A stretch of 64,000 bases of DNA from Pseudochrobactrum saccharolyticum. Lineage in GTDB: Bacteria; Pseudomonadota; Alphaproteobacteria; Rhizobiales; Rhizobiaceae. Shown piece by piece: positions 57,862 through 64,000 of the stretch. Each line of letters opens with the position of its first letter. Within the stretch, counting starts at the first letter, position 1. The translations under genes were made by a program, and so were the position numbers. The stretch is from the NCBI RefSeq assembly GCF_008801715.1, contig NZ_VZPG01000001.1, positions 310,001-374,000 on the forward strand, written 5' to 3'. Under the pieces are notes generated by a model that was not told the DNA's origin, did not search any database, and saw nothing but the letters and a program-made list of their open reading frames with translations.

Positions 57862-59628
57862 ATGTATCGCGCGCCACTTGCTGAAATCAGCCAGACACTC
57901 AATCAGGTTGCAGACCTGCCGGAACTTTTGAAAACCGATCTGTTTTCAGAATTATCACCGGATATTGTTGAAGCCATTTTGCAGGAAGCAGCAAAGTTCA
58001 GCGAGACGCGCATCACTCCTTTACGCACCAAAGGCGATCATCAGGGCGCAACGCTTAAAGATGCTAAGGTCACCACGGCAGAAGGCTGGAAAGAACTTTA
58101 CAAAGACTGGACGGATGGCGGCTGGAACGCCCTGACCGGCGATCCTGCCTATGGCGGCCAGGGCCTGCCGACTTTGCTCTCGGTTGCCGTTGCGGAAATG
58201 TGGAACTCCGGCTCCCTTGGTTTTGCTATTGCCTCAACCCTGACGATGGGTGCAGTTGAAGCACTGGAACATCATGCCAGCGATGAACTGAAAAACACCT
58301 ATCTGGAAAAACTGATTTCCGGTGAATGGTCAGGCACCATGAACCTCACCGAACCGCAGGCTGGTTCCGATCTCGGTGCTTTGCGTTGCCGTGCTGAACG
58401 GGCGGATGACGGGACATACCGGATTTTCGGGCAAAAAATCTTTATCACCTATGGCGAGCATGATCTGACCGATAATATTGTGCATCTGGTGCTGGCACGC
58501 CTGCCCGATGCACCGGCAGGCACTAAGGGAATTTCGCTGTTTCTGGTACCGAAATATCTGGTCAATGAAGACAGCTCGCTCGGCGCACGCAATGATGTGT
58601 TCTGCGCCGGACTGGAAGAAAAGCTCGGCCTTCACGCCTCACCGACCTGCACCATGATTTATGGTGACGGTTTTGGTGATACAGGTGACAAAGGCGCTGT
58701 CGGTTATCTGATCGGCGAGGAACATAAAGGCCTCGTCTATATGTTCACCATGATGAACAATGCCCGTTTGCTGGTCGGCATTCAGGGTGTTGCGATTGCC
58801 GAAGCTGCCTATCAGAAAGCCCGTGCCTATGCGGCGGAGCGCCGTCAGGGACGTTCCCTGAATGCACCGAAGGGCGCAGAAATGAGCCCGATCATCGAGC
58901 ATCCCGATGTCCAGCGCATGTTGCTGACCATGAAGGGACTGACACAGGCTTCCCGTGCGATTTGCTACTCCTGCGCACAGGCGCTGGACATGGCCAAAGC
59001 CGACAGTACCAAAGCGGATTTTTGGGCAAACCGTGCCAGCCTGCTGACCCCGCTTGCCAAGGCTTTCTCCACCGATAGCGGCGTGGATGTGGCATCTCTC
59101 GGCATTCAGGTGCATGGCGGCATGGGCTATATTGAAGAAACCGGCGCCGCGCAGTTGCTGCGTGATGCCCGTATCCTGCCGATTTATGAAGGCACCAATG
59201 GTATTCAGGCCATGGATCTGGTGATGCGCAAATTACCACTGGAAAATGGTGGCCATATTCATGGTTTCCTGCAGGAATTACGCGATATTGCCGGACAGGC
59301 CAAAACCTCCGGCAAGCTCTCCGCAATCGCTCCTCAGCTTGAATCCGCGCTGGATGCTACAGAAGAAGCCACCCGCTTGCTGCAGGATTGCATTATTAAA
59401 GGCGATAGTCAGACAGCGCTTTGCGGTGCTACCCCCTATCAGCGCCTGCTCTCGCTGACTGTTGGTACGCTTTATCTCACCAAAGCCGGATTGCAGGACA
59501 GCCGTGCTGCTGCCCTTGCCGCATTCTTTGCCGAAAACACGCTTCAGGAAACTGCCGCGCTTAAACAGGTCGTGTTTAATGGCGCAGCCAGCCTGAGCAA
59601 TGCCGCAACAATTTTGCAGGATATTTGA
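57862..59628 (+). CDS. Acyl-CoA dehydrogenase (DmdC-like, with extra C-terminal domain)
   Basis: A 588-residue flavoenzyme that introduces a double bond at the alpha-beta position of an acyl-CoA. Length and C-terminal extension match the long class that includes 3-methylmercaptopropionyl-CoA dehydrogenase. Motifs include MNLTEPQAGSDLGALRCRAE, MIYGDGFGDTGDKGAVGYLIGEEHKGL, GIQVHGGMGYIEETGAAQLLRDARILPIYEGTNGIQAMDL with the catalytic Glu (YEGT). The ATG at 57862 follows GGAGGAAG. The hydratase gene overlaps its stop codon, so the pair forms one beta-oxidation unit. Substrate chain is unknown. Confidence 0.94.
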   Translation: MYRAPLAEISQTLNQVADLPELLKTDLFSELSPDIVEAILQEAAKFSETRITPLRTKGDHQGATLKDAKVTTAEGWKELYKDWTDGGWNALTGDPAYGGQGLPTLLSVAVAEMWNSGSLGFAIASTLTMGAVEALEHHASDELKNTYLEKLISGEWSGTMNLTEPQAGSDLGALRCRAERADDGTYRIFGQKIFITYGEHDLTDNIVHLVLARLPDAPAGTKGISLFLVPKYLVNEDSSLGARNDVFCAGLEEKLGLHASPTCTMIYGDGFGDTGDKGAVGYLIGEEHKGLVYMFTMMNNARLLVGIQGVAIAEAAYQKARAYAAERRQGRSLNAPKGAEMSPIIEHPDVQRMLLTMKGLTQASRAICYSCAQALDMAKADSTKADFWANRASLLTPLAKAFSTDSGVDVASLGIQVHGGMGYIEETGAAQLLRDARILPIYEGTNGIQAMDLVMRKLPLENGGHIHGFLQELRDIAGQAKTSGKLSAIAPQLESALDATEEATRLLQDCIIKGDSQTALCGATPYQRLLSLTVGTLYLTKAGLQDSRAAALAAFFAENTLQETAALKQVVFNGAASLSNAATILQDI

Positions 59629-60383
59629 TGATGAGCGACTTTCTTCAGATTGAACGTCAGGATGCTGTACAGATTATCCGCCTCAACCGGCCGGAAAAGA
59701 AAAACGCCATCACCCGTGATATGTATCACGGCATTGCCGAGGCACTGAAACGAGCTGATACCGACGACACTATCCGTGTCAGCGTTATTCTAGGTCAGCC
59801 CGGTGCATTCTCCGCCGGTAATGACATGCAGGACTTTATGCATGCAGCCCTGTCACAAGGCAGTCTCGGTGAGGAAATTATCGACTTTCTGCACAGGCTT
59901 GCACTGACACGCAAACCGCTGATCTCCGGCGTTGACGGACTGGCAATCGGCGTCGGCACCACGCTGAACCTGCATTGCGACCTGACCTTTGCCACGCCGC
60001 GCTCCGTGTTTCACACGCCATTTGTTGATCTCGGTCTGGTGCCGGAAGCCGGTTCAAGCCTGCTCGGCCCTAAAATCATGGGCTATCAGCGTGCCTTTGC
60101 CCTGCTGGCAATGGGAGAAGCCATGACCGCACAACAGGCGCTGGAAGCCGGCATTGTCTGGCGCGTTGTGGCGGAAGATGAACTGGAAGCGGAAGTGCTG
60201 AAAACCGCTCAAAAGCTTGCCGCACGCCCGCCTGCGGCTCTGCAACTGACCCGTGATTTGCTGCGCAGTGCCGCCGAACCGCTCACAGACCGGATCGACC
60301 GCGAGGCTCAGATTTTTGCTGATCGCCTGAAATCTGCAGAGACTGCACAGGCTGTCGGCGCATTTCTTTCCCGCAAAAAATAA
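59628..60383 (+). CDS. Enoyl-CoA hydratase/isomerase
   Basis: A 251-residue crotonase that hydrates trans-2-enoyl-CoA. The first oxyanion-hole region is PGAFSAGNDMQDF, the second is VDGLAIGVGTTLNLHCDL, and a catalytic Glu is present in LGLVPEAGSS; the other catalytic Glu position is not obvious, so it could be an isomerase. The ATG overlaps the dehydrogenase stop (TGATG). It acts on the dehydrogenase product. A long perfect hairpin terminates the unit. Confidence 0.92.
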   Translation: MMSDFLQIERQDAVQIIRLNRPEKKNAITRDMYHGIAEALKRADTDDTIRVSVILGQPGAFSAGNDMQDFMHAALSQGSLGEEIIDFLHRLALTRKPLISGVDGLAIGVGTTLNLHCDLTFATPRSVFHTPFVDLGLVPEAGSSLLGPKIMGYQRAFALLAMGEAMTAQQALEAGIVWRVVAEDELEAEVLKTAQKLAARPPAALQLTRDLLRSAAEPLTDRIDREAQIFADRLKSAETAQAVGAFLSRKK

Positions 60384-60394
60384 TTTCAGTCATA

Positions 60395-60438
60395 ATGCAA
60401 AAAACCGTATGCCCCTTCAAGCATACGGTTTTTTGCAT
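60395..60438. terminator. Terminator after the hydratase gene
   Basis: A perfect 18-base stem (ATGCAAAAAACCGTATGC with its complement) and an eight-base loop. The A6 and T6 runs within the stem let it act in both directions. Confidence 0.9.
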
Positions 60439-60475
60439 GTTCTGTGACTGGAGATCACATATTTAATTCTTTAAC

Positions 60476-60548
60476 GCGCGAGACAGTCTTCGGTTTCTTA
60501 AACTCGCGAGATAATCTCAACTTTTTAAACTCGCGAAATAATTTCGCG
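60476..60548. repeat. 27/28-base tandem repeat spanning a stop codon
   Basis: Three copies start at about 60476, 60503 and 60530, with the shared wording CTCGCGAGATAATCTC and the second and third exactly 27 bases apart. The copies contain small inverted repeats. The third copy holds the last codons and the first the downstream of the minus-strand gene. Confidence 0.82.
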
Positions 60549-61100
60549 GCCAGAAATCTTCAAACTCACGCCCAGCGAACCGGTTTTGCGGCGTGCCAGA
60601 AAACGCGGACGGCGACGACGCGGCTCCTGCCCCTGACGACGCTCTGTGCTGGCCGAAGCAGTAACACCGCCAATGCTGTCATGAAGCGGACGGGCAACAC
60701 CATCGGCCTCAACCAGAAGCATCGGCAGCTTGTAAGCATTCGCCCATGCATGCCAGTCAGCGGCAACATCATCCAGATCATGCGCCACCAGCAGCGGCAC
60801 AGACATTTGCGGGTCTTCGTGCATCAGTTCCAATGTCACAGTAATCAGACCCTGTTCATCTTCAACTGCACGGGCGGTCACGCCAAGAAACACATGGGCA
60901 GGCAATGCCACAGACATTGGCAAACCGCTGGAAGGCAATACGCGTCGCAGCACTGCGCCACGCTCATTGATCGTGAAAGTCACATCTTCCTGCTCGCCCG
61001 TTGAAGCGTAAGATACGCTCTGCGGGAACTGGAAAGGATCGAGACGGATCTCCCTGCTCGCCCAAACTGGTTTGTCCTGTTTTTCCAGCATCTGGTTCAT
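60525..61100 (-). CDS. DUF6101-like hypothetical protein
   Basis: A 191-residue protein from the ATG at 61100. It has a region with ASREIRLDPFQFPQSVSYAS, a beta-rich middle (VTFTINERGAVLRRVLPSSGLPM, VFLGVTARAVEDEQGL) and an Arg-rich C-terminal part (RRQGQEPRRRRPRFLARRKTGSLGVSLK). This pattern matches my memory of DUF6101, a family seen mainly in Rhizobiales, with moderate confidence. A GTG start 30 codons earlier would add a Lys/Asn-rich stretch but has no ribosome site. The C terminus (EIISRV) lies in a tandem repeat that continues in frame past the stop. Function unknown. Confidence 0.78.
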   Translation of the reverse strand: MNQMLEKQDKPVWASREIRLDPFQFPQSVSYASTGEQEDVTFTINERGAVLRRVLPSSGLPMSVALPAHVFLGVTARAVEDEQGLITVTLELMHEDPQMSVPLLVAHDLDDVAADWHAWANAYKLPMLLVEADGVARPLHDSIGGVTASASTERRQGQEPRRRRPRFLARRKTGSLGVSLKISGREIISRV

Positions 61101-61677
61101 TGTTTTCGCGCCCTGTTGCTTCTGAGAACCGCTGTTATTTTTATTTTCGGTCCTGTTATATTTGCGAGCCTTTTTGGCTTCGTTGGACACAAGAATAGCG
61201 CGGCAAAGTCACCAATCTGCTTAAATGACACGGTTAATGCTTCTGTCTTTGCGGGAATGGTTTACAGATTCCAACTATCTGCCAAGCAGAAGTAAGACTT
61301 CGGAAAGACCGGTAAACAGCATTTAAACCATGAAAATCAGCGAACATTCATGATTTTTAACAAGAGCTAAACAATAAGCGCCCGTGCTGCTTCGCCAACA
61401 GCATTTTACCGCTTCCAAAGCCCTCAAACCTGAAGATTGTCTGAAAACCACAATCCGGCAGCAACCAGTTATTAAGGCTGAGGCTGTGGACATTAAATCC
61501 GCGTTAAACACGCCGGACAGCACATCAATCTTTTACTAACCGCGTTTTTGCTGCTCAGAATGTGGATATTTACCGCTCGTTTATGATGAGCGGTGGGCAA
61601 AGCGGCCTGTTTTTAACAATTGAGCCGCCGCTTCTTAACGAAACGGCGGCTCAATGTTTAAACTTTAACAAGGCAGA
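61101..61677. other. AT-rich spacer with a hairpin
   Basis: About 580 bases without a supported gene, except the possible 30-codon extension of the DUF6101-like frame (to 61190). It contains the hairpin after the FAD-oxidase gene at 61620-61653. Nothing else was recognised. Confidence 0.45.
61620..61653 (-). terminator. Hairpin after the FAD-linked oxidase gene
   Basis: Stem TTGAGCCGCCG/CGGCGGCTCAA with a 12-base loop. On the minus strand it is followed by TTGTTAAAAAC, a weak T-run. Confidence 0.65.
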
Positions 61678-63096
61678 TCAGAGCAGCTTGTCCGGATTCA
61701 TAATATTCTTCGGATCAAAAGCCTGCTTGATCCGGTGCATCAATTCCAGCGCCAGCGGCTGTTTAAAGGCACGCAATTCTTCACGCTTCAGCGCGCCGAT
61801 ACCGTGTTCAGCCGAAATGGAACCATTATAACTCATCACAATGGTATGGATGCGATGGTTCAGTTCATGCCAGCGTGCCAGAAATGCCTGTTTATCCGCC
61901 CCGACCGGCTGCGAAACATTATAATGCAGATTGCCGTCACCAATATGACCGAAACAAACCACACGGGCGGACGGGATCATTTCCTCAACCGCAATCGCCG
62001 CTTCTGCAATGAATGCAGGGATGGAAGCAACAGGCACAGAAATATCATGTTTGATCGAGCCGCCTTCCGGCTTCTGCGCCGGAGACATTTCCTCACGCAT
62101 TTTCCAGAACAGATCAGCCTGCGCACCATTTTGCGCAATGGCTGCATCCTGCACCAGTCCGGCCTCAAAACCTTGCGTCAGAACAGCTTCCATCATTTCC
62201 TGCGCATCGGCCTCGGAACGCGCAGAGGAAATCTCGATCAGCACATACCACGGATAAGCGTTTTCCAGCGGATCACGCGCTTCTCCGATATGGCGGAGGA
62301 TAAATTCCATGCCAATGCGCGGCATCAGCTCAAAGCCGGTCAGCGCCTGCCCCGCCTGATCGGTCGCCAAACGGAACAGCTGCACCAAATCTTCCGGCGA
62401 TTGCAATCCGGCATAGGCGACCGCTTTGCCTTTCGGCTGCGGGTGCATTTTCAGCACAGCCGCGGTGATAACGCCAAGCGTGCCTTCAGCACCAATAAAC
62501 AGATCACGCAGATCATAGCCGGTATTGTCTTTTTTCACGCGACGCAGATCATTCAGCACCTGCCCATCCGGCAAGACGACTTCAAGACCAAGGCATAATT
62601 CGCGCATATTGCCATAGGCCAGCACAGCCGTACCACCGGCATTGGATGAGAGATTGCCGCCAATCTGGCAGGAACCTTCCGCGCCGAGGGACAGAGGAAA
62701 CAACCGTCCCGCATCCTGCACGGCTTCCTGCAGATTTTGCAAAACCACACCGGCTTCAACCGTGACAAGATTGCCGATCGTGTCAATATTGCGGATTTTA
62801 TTAAGGCGCGACAGCGAGAGAATGATCGCCCGTCCGCTGCTATCCGGCTGCTGCGCACCGACAAGACCGGTATTACCGCCCTGCGGCACAACAGGTGTTG
62901 CAGTCTCATATGCCAGTTTCATAATGGCAGAGACTTCATCCACCGATGCAGGGCGCAGCACCAAAGCAGCGCGGCCATGAAACAGATCGCGTGGTTCGCT
63001 TAAGTAAGAAATCTGATCGGCGGGATCGCGGAGTGCATTTTTCTCACCGACAATTGCAGTGAAGCGTGCGATCAACTCTTCTGAAATCGTCATCAT
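61678..63096 (-). CDS. FAD-binding oxidoreductase (D-2-hydroxy acid dehydrogenase type)
   Basis: A 472-residue flavoprotein of the GlcD/D-lactate dehydrogenase family. The PCMH FAD-binding domain has LVLRPASVDEVSAIMKLAYETATPVVPQGGNTGLVGAQQPDSSGRAIILSLSRLNKI and the C-terminal domain has VCFGHIGDGNLHYNVSQP and SAEHGIGALKREELRAFKQPLALELMHRIKQAFDPKNIMNPDKLL. This composition is closest to D-2-hydroxyglutarate or D-lactate dehydrogenases. The Sua5-type gene lies 20 bases upstream on the same strand, so the two are probably cotranscribed. The substrate is not settled. Confidence 0.94.
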   Translation of the reverse strand: MMTISEELIARFTAIVGEKNALRDPADQISYLSEPRDLFHGRAALVLRPASVDEVSAIMKLAYETATPVVPQGGNTGLVGAQQPDSSGRAIILSLSRLNKIRNIDTIGNLVTVEAGVVLQNLQEAVQDAGRLFPLSLGAEGSCQIGGNLSSNAGGTAVLAYGNMRELCLGLEVVLPDGQVLNDLRRVKKDNTGYDLRDLFIGAEGTLGVITAAVLKMHPQPKGKAVAYAGLQSPEDLVQLFRLATDQAGQALTGFELMPRIGMEFILRHIGEARDPLENAYPWYVLIEISSARSEADAQEMMEAVLTQGFEAGLVQDAAIAQNGAQADLFWKMREEMSPAQKPEGGSIKHDISVPVASIPAFIAEAAIAVEEMIPSARVVCFGHIGDGNLHYNVSQPVGADKQAFLARWHELNHRIHTIVMSYNGSISAEHGIGALKREELRAFKQPLALELMHRIKQAFDPKNIMNPDKLL

Positions 63097-63116
63097 CTGT
63101 TTCCGCCCAGTACCAG

Positions 63117-64000
63117 TTATTCGCGCGGCGCAGCCGCGCGCGCTAAGCGATCATTAATTGCCTCACCCAGACCATGATGCGGCACCGGCTCAACGGCAAT
63201 CGTCTTCGCCCCCGCTGCATCCAGCTTTTTCATATAATCAAACAAATGCACGGCAGCTTCATGCAAGTCACCGGATGGGCTCAGATTCAGCACCGCAACG
63301 GCTTTATCAGCACTACTTGCTCGCTGTGCGCCAAAAGCCAGCAGCGCCTCGCCTTCACGCACTTCAGAGATATTCAACCGCATCGCTGCATCCGGCGCAT
63401 AGTGAGACGCCATCATGCCCGGTGCCTGAATGGCCGCACGCTGATCCAGACGATGCAAAGGCTGAGCGAGAAAGGCTTCAATCTCTTCCGCTGCCAAACC
63501 ACCCGGACGCAGCAGAAATGCCTGACCATTTTCAATTTTAACAATGGTGGATTCCAACCCCACCACACAGGCACCGCCATCAACGATCAGATCGAGTTTG
63601 GCACCCAGATCATCCTGCACCGCCTGTGCCGAGGTGGCGCTGATACGCCCAGAACTATTGGCACTCGGCGCGGCCAGCGGGCGGTCAAGCATGGCGATGA
63701 TCTCACGCACCGACCCGCGCGGCATACGAATGGCCAGTGTTGTGAGACCGGCGGTTACCAGCGGATGTATCTCCGCACCATCACGCACCGGCAGCACCAG
63801 TGTCAGCGGCCCCGGCCAGAATTTTTCCGCAAGTTTACGGGACAGATCATCAAACACCACATAGCGCTCGGCCATTGCAAGCGTCGCCATATGCGCAATC
63901 AGCGGATTGAAATGCGGACGGCCTTTGGCAGAGAAAATACCGGCAACCGCATTGCCATTGGTGGCATCGGCGGCCAGTCCGTAGACAGTCTCGGTCGGCA
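63117..64000 (-). CDS. L-threonylcarbamoyladenylate synthase, Sua5/YwlC type (5' end outside window)
   Basis: Makes threonylcarbamoyl-AMP from threonine, bicarbonate and ATP, the first step of t6A formation in tRNAs. The minus-strand frame is open to the window edge, and its first visible residues PTETVYGLAADATNG are the conserved YrdC start. The K-x-R...SxN motif shows as SAKGRPHFNPLIAH, then PSANSSGRISATSAQAV. A C-terminal Sua5 domain (HYAPDAAMRLN to VAVLNLSPSGDLHEA) is present, so it is the long Sua5 type, not short YrdC. The final residues are MNDRLARAAAPRE-like. About 15-25 N-terminal residues are missing. Confidence 0.94.
   Translation of the reverse strand, partial: PTETVYGLAADATNGNAVAGIFSAKGRPHFNPLIAHMATLAMAERYVVFDDLSRKLAEKFWPGPLTLVLPVRDGAEIHPLVTAGLTTLAIRMPRGSVREIIAMLDRPLAAPSANSSGRISATSAQAVQDDLGAKLDLIVDGGACVVGLESTIVKIENGQAFLLRPGGLAAEEIEAFLAQPLHRLDQRAAIQAPGMMASHYAPDAAMRLNISEVREGEALLAFGAQRASSADKAVAVLNLSPSGDLHEAAVHLFDYMKKLDAAGAKTIAVEPVPHHGLGEAINDRLARAAAPRE

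Overview
The window looks like the chromosome of a Brucellaceae-type alphaproteobacterium (Hyphomicrobiales). Grounds: a CcrM-type adenine methyltransferase of 377 residues, the run smc-dsbA-dciA with mutY close by, the aa3 oxidase cluster ctaC-ctaD-ctaB-ctaG-ctaE-DUF983-surf1 leading into ispH-thrB-rnhA, an IalB-family protein, and palindromic intergenic repeats like those of Brucella and rhizobia. Base composition looks lower in GC than Brucella by eye (not computed), so a relative such as Pseudochrobactrum is possible; this is inference. Genes are dense and almost everything is core genome. I see no tRNA, rRNA, insertion sequence, prophage or CRISPR array.

Layout. 1-8.4 kb: ppdK (cut by the left edge), a VOC protein, a CDF metal exporter, smc and a DsbA-like oxidoreductase. 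8.6-14.5 kb: dciA, an LPS glycosyltransferase and O-antigen ligase pair, mutY, a methyltransferase and ccrM. 14.8-25.5 kb: a HAD phosphatase, a repeat-rich spacer, a lipoprotein, thrC, an M16 peptidase, a GNAT enzyme, a GGDEF/EAL protein, YqgE and a peroxiredoxin. 25.6-35.7 kb: one long minus-strand run from ctaC to rnhA covering cytochrome aa3 oxidase, heme O synthesis, oxidase assembly, isoprenoid synthesis (ispH), threonine synthesis (thrB) and RNase HI. 35.7-36.6 kb: a long gene-free spacer with a perfect FNR-type palindrome. 36.6-49.5 kb: an IalB-like protein, TldD, an SDR, two RNA methyltransferases, dxs, pirin, small envelope proteins, a histidine phosphatase, fabI and a DnaJ-type protein. 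49.8-64 kb: a lipoprotein, pdxH, aroC, ribB, a histone-deacetylase-like protein, xseB, ubiA, purD, an acyl-CoA dehydrogenase/enoyl-CoA hydratase pair, a DUF6101-like protein, an FAD-linked oxidase and a Sua5-type gene cut by the right edge.

I found no convincing new multi-gene system. The best leads are local. (1) The GT25 glycosyltransferase and O-antigen ligase genes are one base apart in different frames, and losing one A from an A6 run near the end of the first would fuse them into a single WadA-like protein. (2) A perfect FNR-type palindrome lies in the ctaC/ialB spacer. (3) A mobile-type palindrome is tandemly amplified about 2.8-fold, with a 57-base period, just upstream of a lipoprotein gene. 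(4) A 27-base tandem repeat spans the stop codon of the DUF6101-like gene. (5) xseB is separated from dxs by about 11 kb.

Metabolically the genes cover pyruvate/PEP interconversion, threonine, chorismate, riboflavin, PLP, purine, isoprenoid and ubiquinone synthesis, fatty-acid elongation and breakdown, and aerobic respiration. These are housekeeping functions. The accessory content is mainly repeats and the LPS gene pair.
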